In this document: positions 8,900-16,849 of the stretch, piece after piece
Layout: each line of letters begins with the position of its first letter
Numbering within the stretch: position 1 is the first letter of the stretch
Origin: Paenibacillus piri
GTDB taxonomy: Bacteria; Bacillota; Bacilli; Paenibacillales; NBRC-103111
Assembly: GCF_004354045.1 (NCBI RefSeq)
Contig: NZ_SMRT01000011.1
Coordinates: 62,001 to 126,000 of the forward strand
Reading direction: 5' to 3'
DNA length: 64,000 nucleotides
The notes under the pieces: generated by a model
What the model was told of the DNA's origin: nothing
The model's input: the letters and a program-made list of their open reading frames with translations, nothing else
The model's database searches: none
Program-made: the position numbers and the translations under genes

Positions 8900-9004
8900 A
8901 TGGGAGTTGTGCCATTTCTTCGGATTGAAGACGATTTTACGATAGCAAATTGGAGATATAAAGTTTTAAATAAGATGGAGAAAGGAAGCTTCAAAAAGGT
9001 ATAA
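8900..9004 (+). CDS. possible 34-codon ORF or gene tail
   Basis: Short frame from ATG 8900 in AT-richer DNA with protein-like composition (acidic then basic, RIEDDF and WRYKVLNK segments). No good ribosome binding site is present, and the frame is open upstream into the terminator. It may be the tail of a lost gene. No family recognised. Confidence 0.2.
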   Translation: MGVVPFLRIEDDFTIANWRYKVLNKMEKGSFKKV

Positions 9005-9046
9005 TGATTTAAATCCCCTATTAAAAAGAGTATAAGGAGGAGCAGC

Positions 9047-9148
9047 ATGATATCGTTTAATGCCAGCGGAAAACAAGTGTCGGTCTTGTTATCGATTGAA
9101 TCGGAAGTCTGCGCTCAGACTCAGAGGCTACGAGGAGGTATACGATGA
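9047..9148 (+). CDS. 33-codon leader peptide coupled to PLD gene
   Basis: ATG 9047 is preceded by an excellent site (AAGGAGGAG, spacing about 5-6). The frame runs 33 codons to a TGA at 9146-9148 that overlaps the ATG of the next gene (ATGA). The ribosome binding site of the PLD gene (CGAGGAGG, 9131-9138) lies inside this leader. The layout indicates translational coupling or leader control. The peptide has no hydrophobic helix, so a regulatory or purely mechanical role is more likely than a membrane peptide. Confidence 0.5.
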   Translation: MISFNASGKQVSVLLSIESEVCAQTQRLRGGIR

Positions 9149-10539
9149 TGCAAAGCGAAGGTTTATCCACTGCCGGCTCCGGACCGCAAGTCCCTTTTCT
9201 CGCATCCGCCTCTTACCCAGTGCGGCATGGCAATGCGGTTCGTCCGCTTGTAGATAGCGGCCCTACCTTCCGACGGATTTGCGAGGCGATTGAAGCCGCC
9301 CGGCACAGTGTCTGGCTTGCGGTTACCTTCATGGCGCCGGATTTTCAGATGCCGGATGGCCGGGGCACCGTGTTAGATGTGCTGGACCGTGCGGCTGCGC
9401 GAGGGTTGGACGTTCGGATTATTTTCTGGCGCCCAAATCCGGAGAGCAGCGGGTACGGCCAAGCATTCGCGGGATCGCAAGCCGACCTTGAATTGCTCGG
9501 CGCACGCGGATCGCGTTTCCGCGCCCGCTGGGATCGTGCTCACGGCTATTATTGTCAGCACCAAAAAATTTGGCTTATGGATGCAGGACATTCGTCCGAG
9601 ACGACATTCGTCGGCGGCATTAATCCGACTTTCAAAGTATTCGAACCGGGACACATGGGCGAGGGTCAGCGCCACGACGTCTATGTCGAAGTGACGGGAC
9701 CGTCCGCGACCGACGTCCATCACAATTTCGTCCAGAGATGGAACGAAGCAAGCGAGAGAATGGAGGCTGACGGCGTGTGGGGGCACAACGGCGACGACGA
9801 TTTGCCTTTTCCTGTACATGTATCCGCCCCTCAAGGGGACAGCCCGGTGCAGATTCAAAGGAACATCTATGCGGGACGCTATAGCAATAGTTATCCGACT
9901 CCCGGGGGTCCTCTCTTCAACATTGCAGCCGGCGAACGGTCCGTTTCCGAGCAATACATACAGGCGATCGATGCCGCCTGCCGCTCCATCTATATCGAGA
10001 ATCAGGCTTTCCCGATTCCGGAGGTCGCTGTCAGACTGGAGGAAGCCCTGAAACGCGGTGTGGATGTTGTTATCCTTGTTCCGGCCGAACCCGAGGAACA
10101 CGTACGCGCTGCCCGCCACAATCCGGCCCGCAAAGGCTTCTTTGATCATATTGAGGCGCTCGGCCGATACGAAAATTTCGCGCTTGTCGGAATTGCCGGG
10201 CCAAATGAACAAGGCAGGCGCAGCGCTATCTACGTACATGCCAAAATAATGCTCGTCGACGACGCATGGGCGACAATCGGGTCCTGCAATCTTCACTCGA
10301 ATTCGCTGTTCGGCCACTCGGAGATGAATGCTGCGATATGGGATCCGAAAGTGGTGCAGACGCTGCGCCGCCAACTGTTATCCGAACACTTAGGTCAGGA
10401 TACCGGGCAGTTGGACGACCGCGCTGCGCTTCGGCTCTACCGGAACGTTGCTTGCGAAAACCGCCTTAGCGGAGAGCGCGGCGACTTTAACTGGCAAGGT
10501 CTAGCGTACAGCCTGGACCCGACGACGTATGGTGAATAA
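9145..10539 (+). CDS. phospholipase D / cardiolipin synthase family protein
   Basis: 464-residue soluble protein with two HKD half-sites: HQKIWLMD (about residue 139, followed by FVGGIN) and VHAKIMLVDD (about 364, followed by IGSCNL and an SEMN motif). The second half also holds YIENQAF, typical of PLD phosphatidyltransferases. There is no signal peptide or N-terminal membrane helix, unlike ClsA-type cardiolipin synthases. The family cleaves or transfers phosphodiester bonds through a phospho-His intermediate. Bacterial relatives act on phospholipids, but a nuclease or other phosphodiesterase role cannot be excluded. Start ATG 9145 follows CGAGGAGG and overlaps the 33-codon leader. Confidence 0.85.
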   Translation: MMQSEGLSTAGSGPQVPFLASASYPVRHGNAVRPLVDSGPTFRRICEAIEAARHSVWLAVTFMAPDFQMPDGRGTVLDVLDRAAARGLDVRIIFWRPNPESSGYGQAFAGSQADLELLGARGSRFRARWDRAHGYYCQHQKIWLMDAGHSSETTFVGGINPTFKVFEPGHMGEGQRHDVYVEVTGPSATDVHHNFVQRWNEASERMEADGVWGHNGDDDLPFPVHVSAPQGDSPVQIQRNIYAGRYSNSYPTPGGPLFNIAAGERSVSEQYIQAIDAACRSIYIENQAFPIPEVAVRLEEALKRGVDVVILVPAEPEEHVRAARHNPARKGFFDHIEALGRYENFALVGIAGPNEQGRRSAIYVHAKIMLVDDAWATIGSCNLHSNSLFGHSEMNAAIWDPKVVQTLRRQLLSEHLGQDTGQLDDRAALRLYRNVACENRLSGERGDFNWQGLAYSLDPTTYGE

Positions 10540-10616
10540 CAGTATCGTAATAACCGGCCGGAACATTGAGTGATAGCTATGATTTGTAGGATACTGCCAT
10601 AATAATAACTTGTCAG

Positions 10617-10643
10617 AGGCTGCCTGCGTTGGATTGGCGGCCT
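10617..10643 (+). terminator. weak hairpin after PLD gene
   Basis: AGGCTGCC pairs with GGCGGCCT (one G-T pair), 78 nt after the stop, with a poor T-tail. Confidence 0.3.
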
Positions 10644-10804
10644 TCTGTACGAAAAGCCTGAAAGTATAATGAAATCAAGGCAATAAATCGTGTTTGAGCT
10701 CCGAAGTCGTATCCATTGTATGTTCCCCACAATTAATCGTCAGTCTCAACGCGGTTAGAGGCAGAGAAAATTACACTTTACATTATTATGAAATTGCGTT
10801 ATAT

Positions 10805-10820
10805 TTGTATGTGCAAGCAA
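10805..10820 (+). promoter_or_regulatory. MarR-like operator, copy 1
   Basis: TTGTATGTGCAAGCAA, an imperfect palindrome matching the site at 11018-11033 at 13 of 16 positions. It lies just before the regulator remnant. Dyads with TTG/CAA ends are typical of MarR-family operators. Confidence 0.5.
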
Positions 10821-10849
10821 TTAATATATAAATGAGGCTGAAACCATAA

Positions 10850-10990
10850 GGCAAAGCATTGGATGGGACGATCAATGAGTGCTGGAATAACCTTCGTAAA
10901 CGATACGCCGTATTATTGGGAGAAAAGGAAGGAGATGAGCTGTCGCTTCACTTGCACAATGTGAGTAATCAATTGGAAAATATGGAATGA
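10850..10990 (+). pseudogene. C-terminal remnant of a MarR-like regulator
   Basis: After a stop at 10847 a frame of about 46 codons runs to TGA 10988. Its C-terminal part (LRKRYAVLLGEKEGDELSLH, then a helix ending LENME) resembles the C-terminal dimerisation helix of MarR proteins. No DNA-binding wing-helix is left, and no good start exists. The remnant lies between two near-identical palindromes, the arrangement expected of an autoregulated MarR gene followed by its target. The rest of the stretch 10540-11088 holds only a weak hairpin. Confidence 0.4.
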
Positions 10991-11017
10991 CAGGGAATTT
11001 TTTATTTAGGAAATTAT

Positions 11018-11033
11018 TTGCTTGTGCAAACAA
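11018..11033 (+). promoter_or_regulatory. MarR-like operator, copy 2
   Basis: TTGCTTGTGCAAACAA, 55 bp before the NmrA gene start; near-identical to 10805-10820. It probably overlaps the promoter of the NmrA gene. Confidence 0.5.
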
Positions 11034-11088
11034 TCGTAAATCATTGAACCTACGTGTATAAAATGAAATTATGAAAAGGAGTGTTTAT

Positions 11089-11967
11089 ATGAACTATAAT
11101 GCAGGCAATAAAACAGTTGTCGGGGCTGTGAAGCCGATTTTGATCCTTGGAGGTACGGGAAAAACCGGTCGCCGCGTGGCGGAGCGGTTAACGGAGCGCG
11201 GCTTGCCCGTACGGATCGGTTCACGCTCGGGCGAACCATCCTTTGATTGGGAGAACCGGTCTACCTGGGAATCGTCTCTGCAAAATGTGGGAGCGGTTTA
11301 TATTACGTATTATCCTGATCTGGCGGTACCGGGTGCCGCGGCGGCGATCGGTGCTTTCGCCGAGCTGGCGGTGAACAACGGGATCAAGCGGCTCGTATTG
11401 TTGTCCGGCCGAGGCGAAGAGGAGGCTCAGCTCAGCGAGCGGGCGGTGCAAGATTCGGGTGCTGACTGGACGATCGTGCGGGCAAGCTGGTTCTGCCAAA
11501 ATTTCAGCGAGAGCTTCCTGCTCGGATCGGTGTTGAGCGGTATGGTTGCTCTTCCGGCCGCGGACGTGGCGGAGCCGTTCATCGACGCTGAGGACATCGC
11601 AGATGTCGTAGTCGCGTCTTTGACTGAGGACGGACATATCGGGCAACTTTACGAGTTGACCGGTCCGCGTGCGCTCACCTTTGCAGAAGCGACCGAAGAA
11701 ATTGCCAAGGCGAGCGGCAGGCATGTCCGCTACGTTCAACTCTCCGCAGAGCAATTTACATCCATGCTGTCGCAGCAGGGCATACCGGCCGAATTTATAG
11801 CGCTGTTGACCGATTTGTTCACAAAGGTATTGGACGGCCGCAACTCCCACCTGACGGACGGCGTTCAGCGCGCCTTGGGCCGGGGTCCCCGGGATTTTGC
11901 CGACTACGCTCGAGATGCAGCCGCTAGCGGTGTGTGGGAGGTTCATGATGAGCGACCGCTTGCTTAA
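11089..11967 (+). CDS. NmrA-like NAD(P)-binding oxidoreductase
   Basis: 292-residue atypical short-chain dehydrogenase of the NmrA/QOR2 type. The N-terminal Rossmann motif ILGGTGKTGRRVAERL (GGxGxxG) is at about residues 17-32, SGRGEEEAQLSERA in the middle and WTIVRASWFCQNF beyond. The family covers redox sensors and quinone or aldehyde reductases. ATG 11089 follows AAAAGGAG at 7-8 nt; the upstream in-frame ATG 11071 precedes that site and is rejected. It overlaps the next gene by 23 nt. A palindromic operator lies just upstream, while the regulator that would bind it appears deleted. Confidence 0.85.
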   Translation: MNYNAGNKTVVGAVKPILILGGTGKTGRRVAERLTERGLPVRIGSRSGEPSFDWENRSTWESSLQNVGAVYITYYPDLAVPGAAAAIGAFAELAVNNGIKRLVLLSGRGEEEAQLSERAVQDSGADWTIVRASWFCQNFSESFLLGSVLSGMVALPAADVAEPFIDAEDIADVVVASLTEDGHIGQLYELTGPRALTFAEATEEIAKASGRHVRYVQLSAEQFTSMLSQQGIPAEFIALLTDLFTKVLDGRNSHLTDGVQRALGRGPRDFADYARDAAASGVWEVHDERPLA

Positions 11968-12436
11968 TGGCTTGACATTATTTTCGGCTATAGGCTCGGG
12001 ATTGATTGCCGGAATATTTTTTGCCTTTTCAGTGTTCGTAATGACCGCCCTGGCCCGACTTCCGTCCGCTCAAGGTATTGCAGCCATGCAGTCTATCAAT
12101 GTCGTTATACTCAATCCATTGTTTGGCGTGGTCTTTACTGGTACGGCACTGGCGTGCGCAGTCCTGGCGATCACTTCATACTTCAGGTGGGGCGAAGCAG
12201 GCGCTATTTATTTGCTGATCGGCAGCTTGATCTATCTCATTGGCTCATTTCTGGCGACTCTCATGTTCAACGTGCCGTTGAACGACGCACTGGCAGCCGC
12301 GGATCCCAATAGCGCCAATGGCGCTGAACTTTGGTTGCATTACAGCTCCAACTGGACGGCATGGAATCACGTGCGGACTGTCGCGTCCATTGCGGCACTG
12401 ACGTCATTTATCGTCGCATTCCGGCAATTCGGCTAG
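11945..12436 (+). CDS. DUF1772 (anthrone oxygenase-like) membrane protein
   Basis: About 163 residues with four membrane helices. Features are SGLIAGIFFAFSVFVMTAL (helix 1), MQSINVVILNPLF, FNVPLNDALAA and a C-terminal WNHVRTVAS motif, all typical of DUF1772, which includes anthrone-oxygenase-like fungal proteins. Start ATG 11945 or 11948 follows GGGAGG. The gene overlaps the NmrA gene, so the two are co-translated. NmrA plus DUF1772 pairs under MarR or TetR control suggest detoxification of small aromatic or quinone compounds (inference). Confidence 0.8.
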   Translation: MMSDRLLNGLTLFSAIGSGLIAGIFFAFSVFVMTALARLPSAQGIAAMQSINVVILNPLFGVVFTGTALACAVLAITSYFRWGEAGAIYLLIGSLIYLIGSFLATLMFNVPLNDALAAADPNSANGAELWLHYSSNWTAWNHVRTVASIAALTSFIVAFRQFG

Positions 12437-12494
12437 TAAAATATGTGACGAATATCCCGACACGCTGCGATCAACCGGCCGATTTTTTAAAAAA

Positions 12495-12529
12495 GCAGAC
12501 CAAGACGGTTGTCGTTTTGGTCTGTTTCA
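12495..12529 (+). terminator. intrinsic terminator after NmrA-DUF1772
   Basis: Stem GCAGACCAAGAC / GTTTTGGTCTG, loop around GGTTGTC, tail TTTC. Confidence 0.55.
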
Positions 12530-12607
12530 CGTTTACTTTTCATAACGTTCATTTGTTGGAGGAACCGCATTTTTTAAAAAAATATTATTTTGTGTCGATA
12601 AAGTACA

Positions 12608-12636
12608 TTGACAGTCATAGTAATATGATTTATATT
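12608..12636 (+). promoter_or_regulatory. consensus sigma-A promoter for PadR operon
   Basis: TTGACA (12608-12613), 17-bp spacer, TATATT (12631-12636), 22 bp before the PadR start. PadR proteins often repress themselves, so the AT-rich dyads here are the expected binding region. Confidence 0.65.
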
Positions 12637-12657
12637 GTAATCAAGGAGGTGAGGGTA

Positions 12658-12987
12658 ATGGCCGATTACAAAATGTCATCCGATCTGCTCAGGGGACATA
12701 CCGATACGATTGTGCTGAAATTGCTGCTCAGCGGCGATAAATACGGATACGAAATTTCCAAGCTGGTTCATTCCACCTCCAAAGGCGAATACGAGCTTAA
12801 GGAAGCCACGATGTATTCAAGCCTGAAAAGGCTGGAGCAGGAAGGAAATATTACCTCATATTGGGGTGACGAAACGCAAGGCGGCAGGAGAAAATATTAC
12901 CGGATCACAAGCAAGGGCAAATTGACGTATGACGATAATAAAAAAAACTGGGAAACCGCCAAGCATATTTTGGACCAATTAATATAA
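12658..12987 (+). CDS. PadR-family transcriptional regulator
   Basis: 109-residue winged-helix regulator of the short PadR subfamily 2. It shows LLRGHTDTIVLKLL, the GDKYGYEIS recognition segment, the wing KEATMYSSLKRLEQEG, and the GGRRKYYRIT hairpin. ATG 12658 follows AAGGAGGTGAGGG. It is transcribed from a near-consensus promoter together with the next gene. PadR plus a HAAS-domain membrane or scaffold protein is a recurring two-gene unit in Bacillota, in which the partner is usually a target or modulator of the PadR protein (inference). Confidence 0.92.
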   Translation: MADYKMSSDLLRGHTDTIVLKLLLSGDKYGYEISKLVHSTSKGEYELKEATMYSSLKRLEQEGNITSYWGDETQGGRRKYYRITSKGKLTYDDNKKNWETAKHILDQLI

Positions 12988-13004
12988 GGAAGGTGGAAAA
13001 AGAA

Positions 13005-13721
13005 ATGAACGACAAGCTGAAAAATTATTTGGACGCCATCTTTTCTCCGTATGAAAATAATCCGCAGGTGCGCGAGCTGAAGGAGGAGCTGTACAACGAT
13101 CTGCAGGAAAAGCTGAACGATTTGAAGCAGGAAGGCTACGAAGAAGCGGAGGCTTATCATATGACGATCGAGACGATTGGGGAAATCAACGACTTGGTGG
13201 AAACGATCCAAATCAAGACCAACGAGCTCCAGCAAAAAATCGGCATGGATTTTTCCAAAAGCAATCTGAAGCATTCCGATTTGAGGTCATCGAACCTGCA
13301 GGACGGGAAATTCAATTACTGCGATCTGCAAGGCTCCGACTTCAGCCTTTCCAACTTGACCAACAGCTCTTTTAAATGCAGCAATCTGGATAAATCGAAG
13401 TTTGACGGCGCCAACCTGACCCGTTCGATCTTCAACAAATCGAATCTGAAAGGTGCGAGCTTCGCTAATTGTATTTTAGACCATACGTCTTTTCTGATGT
13501 CCGAACTGTCCGGCGTCTGTTTCGATCATCTGGTGTTTAACGGAACCGTGTTCGATAACTCCGGCTTGCGGGGCGCTTCGTTTCGTCATGCCATTTTCCG
13601 GAACGTATCGTTTAAAACGGATGTAAAGAAAGTCAACTTCGACGGAGCGACGATGGATAAAATGACATACGCCATTTTGAAGGGCTATAAAGCGGATCTT
13701 AAAAATGTGACTGTCGTATAA
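13005..13721 (+). CDS. HAAS-like/pentapeptide-repeat protein
   Basis: 238 residues. The first 75 form a helical HAAS/permease-prefix-like domain (NDKLKNYLDAIFSPY, ELKEELYNDLQEKL, GYEEAEAYHMTIETIG). From about residue 84 onward come tandem pentapeptide repeats (A/S-D/N-L-x-x), for example SKSNLKHSDLRSSNL and KGASFANCILDHTSF, predicted to fold as a quadrilateral beta-helix. Start ATG 13005 is preferred over GTG 12993 because GGAAGGTGG gives an 8-nt spacing. It lies 17 bp after the PadR gene, so the two form an operon. Some pentapeptide proteins mimic DNA and shield gyrase; others are scaffolds. The HAAS head points to membrane-linked regulation. Confidence 0.8.
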   Translation: MNDKLKNYLDAIFSPYENNPQVRELKEELYNDLQEKLNDLKQEGYEEAEAYHMTIETIGEINDLVETIQIKTNELQQKIGMDFSKSNLKHSDLRSSNLQDGKFNYCDLQGSDFSLSNLTNSSFKCSNLDKSKFDGANLTRSIFNKSNLKGASFANCILDHTSFLMSELSGVCFDHLVFNGTVFDNSGLRGASFRHAIFRNVSFKTDVKKVNFDGATMDKMTYAILKGYKADLKNVTVV

Positions 13722-13760
13722 AATGAGTAGGTGCATATAGGCTTGGGTTCACTCCATCAA

Positions 13761-13797
13761 TACTGACAAGATGCTGTCAGTAAGGTGCCTTTATAAT
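13761..13797 (+). promoter_or_regulatory. dyad plus -10 box before MFS pump
   Basis: Inverted repeat TACTGAC-8-GTCAGTA (13761-13782) sits upstream of TATAAT (13792-13797) with no consensus -35 box. An activator (MerR- or MarR-type) acting at this dyad would fit. Confidence 0.45.
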
Positions 13798-13833
13798 AAA
13801 TATTGAACTTAAATCAATGGAGGGAACTTCAAC

Positions 13834-15384
13834 ATGCACAATGTGCAAAAACAAAAAACAGGCATCGTGGTCGCAGGCTTGCTGCTAGCCATTTTGATGG
13901 CCTCGATGGACAACACCATTATGGCGACCGCGATGGGAACGATCATCGGCGAGCTTGGAGGACTTGACAAGTTCGTGTGGGTGACCTCGGCTTATATGGT
14001 AGCGGAGATGGCCGGCATGCCGATTTTCGGCAAGCTGTCCGACATGTATGGCCGCAAGCGATTTTTCGTCTTCGGCATTATCGTCTTTATGTTTGGCTCT
14101 GTTTTGTGCGGAACCGCCGGCTCTATCGTGCAGTTGAGCATTTTCCGCGCGATTCAAGGGATCGGTGCGGGAGCGCTCGTACCGATTACATTCACCATTA
14201 TGATGGATGCCGTCGCGCCGGAGAACAGAGGCAAGCTCGGCGGACTGTTCGGCGCCGTATTCGGCATGTCCAGCATATTCGGGCCGCTGCTTGGCGCTTA
14301 TTTTACCGATCATCTGCATTGGGTATGGATTTTCTATATTAATTTGCCGCTCGGCGTGATCGCTTTGGCGATGATTGCGTTCTTTTACAAGGAATCGCTG
14401 GAGCATTCGAAGCAGCGCATCGACGGATGGGGCGCCATATCGCTTATCGGCGCGGTTATCTGCCTCATGTTCGCGCTTGAGCTCGGCGGCAAGCAGTTTG
14501 CGTGGAGCTCGCTGCCAATCCTCGGCATGTTCGTCGGGTTCGTCCTGTTCGCGATATGTTTTATTATCGCCGAAAAACGCGCGGAAGAACCAATCATTTC
14601 GTTCGCCATGTTTAAAAACCGGCTGTATGCGTCCAGCAATGCGCTGGCCCTTTTCAGCGGCGCCGCCTTTATTACGGCTTCCGTATATATACCGATCTTT
14701 ATCCAAGGGGTGTTGGGCGGAAGCGCGACGAATGCCGGGCTGGTACTGCTGCCGATGATGCTGGGCTCGGTCGTGACCGCAACTGCCGGGGGAGCCTTCA
14801 TGACACGGCTGCCGTACCGCACAATCATGATCCCGACGCTTGTTCTGCTTGCCGGAGGGCTCGCGCTGCTGACAACGCTGACGCCGGGCTCGTCGCGGCT
14901 TACGATCACAATCTATATGATCATGGTCGGACTTGGGATCGGAGCATCGTTCTCGGTACTGAGCAATGCGGCGATACACGGATTGCCGATGCGGCAGCGG
15001 GGAAGCGCCAGCTCAACGCTGAACTTTCTCCGCTCACTGGGTATGACGCTCGGCATTACCGTATTTGGCATCATTCAGAACCACAGCTTGACGAATAAGC
15101 TGACCGAGGCGTTTGCGCAAAGCGGCGGCCAGGCCGCAATGCCGTCAGGCATCGACTTCAGCGATCCGCACGCGCTGCTGGATCCCGTATCCCGCGCCCA
15201 CATCCCGGAATCGGCGCTGCGCCTCATCACGGAGGGACTTTCGTCTTCCATCGTATTCACCTTTGCGCTCGGTCTGATCCCCGCATTTTGTGCGCTGGCT
15301 GCAGCTTTCATGATGAGCAGGGAAAAGCTCGACCCGCAGGCTGAATCCAGGCAGTTCGAAGCAGCCCGGGAATCCAGCGTCTGA
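13834..15384 (+). CDS. MFS drug exporter, DHA2 (EmrB/QacA) family
   Basis: 516-residue, 14-helix major facilitator antiporter. Family marks are LLLAILMASMDNTIMATAMG (motif D1), FGKLSDMYGRKRFFVFG (motif A, about 60-77), FRAIQGIGAGALVP (motif B) and GPLLGAYFTDHLHWVWIF (motif C region). It would export hydrophobic or cationic compounds using the proton gradient. RBS ATGGAGGG before ATG 13834. Monocistronic, closed by a very strong terminator. The upstream dyad suggests inducible expression. No adjacent regulator gene other than the PadR gene two genes upstream. Confidence 0.93.
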   Translation: MHNVQKQKTGIVVAGLLLAILMASMDNTIMATAMGTIIGELGGLDKFVWVTSAYMVAEMAGMPIFGKLSDMYGRKRFFVFGIIVFMFGSVLCGTAGSIVQLSIFRAIQGIGAGALVPITFTIMMDAVAPENRGKLGGLFGAVFGMSSIFGPLLGAYFTDHLHWVWIFYINLPLGVIALAMIAFFYKESLEHSKQRIDGWGAISLIGAVICLMFALELGGKQFAWSSLPILGMFVGFVLFAICFIIAEKRAEEPIISFAMFKNRLYASSNALALFSGAAFITASVYIPIFIQGVLGGSATNAGLVLLPMMLGSVVTATAGGAFMTRLPYRTIMIPTLVLLAGGLALLTTLTPGSSRLTITIYMIMVGLGIGASFSVLSNAAIHGLPMRQRGSASSTLNFLRSLGMTLGITVFGIIQNHSLTNKLTEAFAQSGGQAAMPSGIDFSDPHALLDPVSRAHIPESALRLITEGLSSSIVFTFALGLIPAFCALAAAFMMSREKLDPQAESRQFEAARESSV

Positions 15385-15411
15385 AAAAAACCTAATTATG
15401 ATTCAACATAA

Positions 15412-15456
15412 ACAGCTGCCGCGGGCATCATTCCAATGCCCGCGGCAGCTGTTTTT
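15412..15456 (+). terminator. strong intrinsic terminator of MFS gene
   Basis: 17-bp perfect stem, arms 15412-15428 and 15436-15452 (CTGCCGCGGGCAT core), 7-nt loop, then TTTTT. Confidence 0.85.
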
Positions 15457-15457
15457 C

Positions 15458-15495
15458 GGCGATTCCTTACGTTTCGGGCGATTCCTTACGTTTCG
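15458..15495 (+). repeat. two tandem copies of a 19-bp unit
   Basis: GGCGATTCCTTACGTTTCG occurs twice, head to tail and without mismatch, directly after the terminator. The remaining part of the gene-free stretch 15496-15719 shows no convincing element. Confidence 0.8.
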
Positions 15496-15719
15496 AATGT
15501 GAAAGCGTACCGGGTATGGGGACGACGATTGCAGTTACGATTCCGAAATTTACGGAGGAAGAAATCAAGTCTTTTTGAAGCAAATTTCGTTATACTCTTG
15601 ACCGGACGAGACGAGAAAGCGCGTATAGGTGGCCGCCGTGCTTCATTGGCTGTGCGGGTCATAGACTGTTGTTATGAGCATTTTATTCCCTACATATCGA
15701 GGTTCGAGGGGAGAACGGA

Positions 15720-16733
15720 ATGATGGTGGCATCCAGACGGCGGCTCAGTCTCGCTCTCAATCAGGTCTCGCGTTTATACGGTATACGGTTGAACCGGCAT
15801 TATTCGTACAATTCCTATTATCGCGCCAATGTCGCTTTTCGCGCCGAGACGGATCAAGGCGTATATTTAATCAAGCCGGTCCCTAACGAATATTTGAGGG
15901 TTCTGAGAGCGCATCGTTGGGTACGGATGCTTGAAAGCGCAGGGTATCCCCATATTCCGCATTGGCTCCGTTCCCTTAAAGGGAAGCCTATCGTCCGGCT
16001 CAATCGGCGCTATTACTATATGACGTCCTGGATCGAAGGCAAGGAGCTCGGTGCCGCCGAGCCGGAATTGGAGGAGCTTGGCCGCGTGCTGGGCCGGCTG
16101 CATCAAACGTCGAAGCAGCTGTTAGAGGGAACCTGCGGCGCTTCGTATACCGGATTGTTTTGGAATAAACAGGTGCTGTTAAAAAAGCAGTTCACCCTGC
16201 ATCTGCCGCGGCTGATGAGGCACAAAGGCAGGATCGGCCGGTGGTTCCGCCGGGAGCGCGGACGCTGCGTGCTGCTGGCGGCGGAAGCCGCACGTACGCT
16301 GCGCAGTGCCGGCGTGCAGGCTCTGCTCCGCAGCGAAAAACTGCGGCCGGCGATCATTCACGGGGATGTAACTCGGCCGAATATCGTATGCACAGACGAG
16401 CGGATTTATCTCATCGACTGGGACAGGGCGCGCCGCGGCTCTGTCTATATGGAGCTCGCCAAATTGCTGACGAACACGACCCATTTCTCGATTCCGCTTA
16501 TGGCGGCGGCGCTGCGGGGCTACGAGGAGCAGTGCCCGTTAACGAGGGAGGAGAGACTGCTTGTCAGCGCATTATTCCGCATGCCAAGCGAGGTTTGGTA
16601 CGCGGCCAGGGACATTGCGGCCGGCAAAAGCACCGCCCCGGCGTTGTTCGATACCGTCGAAAAAACGTGGAGCAGCCGGCTGGCCGCTATCGCATGGCTC
16701 GATCGTTGGGCAGCGGGCGGCTTAACCTCATAA
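15720..16733 (+). CDS. CotS-family spore-coat kinase-like protein
   Basis: 337 residues with an aminoglycoside-phosphotransferase/choline-kinase fold: IIHGDVTRPNIV (catalytic loop, about 217-228) and YLIDWDRARRG (metal-binding DxD-like segment, about 234-244). The N-terminal ALNQVSRLYGI and the Tyr/Arg-rich middle are typical of CotS/YutH/YsxE-type spore proteins. In Bacillus these are deposited in the spore coat, and substrates are unknown. Start ATG 15720 follows GAGGGGAGAACGGA; ATG 15723 is an alternative. This gene supports a spore-forming host. Confidence 0.8.
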   Translation: MMVASRRRLSLALNQVSRLYGIRLNRHYSYNSYYRANVAFRAETDQGVYLIKPVPNEYLRVLRAHRWVRMLESAGYPHIPHWLRSLKGKPIVRLNRRYYYMTSWIEGKELGAAEPELEELGRVLGRLHQTSKQLLEGTCGASYTGLFWNKQVLLKKQFTLHLPRLMRHKGRIGRWFRRERGRCVLLAAEAARTLRSAGVQALLRSEKLRPAIIHGDVTRPNIVCTDERIYLIDWDRARRGSVYMELAKLLTNTTHFSIPLMAAALRGYEEQCPLTREERLLVSALFRMPSEVWYAARDIAAGKSTAPALFDTVEKTWSSRLAAIAWLDRWAAGGLTS

Positions 16734-16748
16734 CACGGCAGCAAGCGG

Positions 16749-16780
16749 GAGACAGCGGTCGCAAACCGGTTGTCTCTTTT
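16749..16780 (+). terminator. intrinsic terminator after CotS-like gene
   Basis: GAGACA(GCGG) pairs with (CCGGT)TGTCTC, followed by TTTT. Confidence 0.55.
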
Positions 16781-16841
16781 ATTAGGTAAACGGAGACAAC
16801 AATGATGCTATAAATATGATATTTCAATTATAGTATTAGTT

Positions 16842-16849
16842 GTTATAAT
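16842..16849 (+). promoter_or_regulatory. extended -10 promoter element
   Basis: GTTATAAT within TTGTTATAATAG, about 75 bp before the aldolase start; the TG extension compensates for a poor -35 region. Confidence 0.35.

Noticed and set aside
13885-14979. 364-codon minus-strand frame opposite the MFS pump
   Set aside because: Very polar Arg/His/Gln-rich translation typical of antisense to hydrophobic codons.
15458-15495. Possible CRISPR repeat pair
   Set aside because: The two 19-bp units are directly adjacent without spacers, and no cas gene is in the window.
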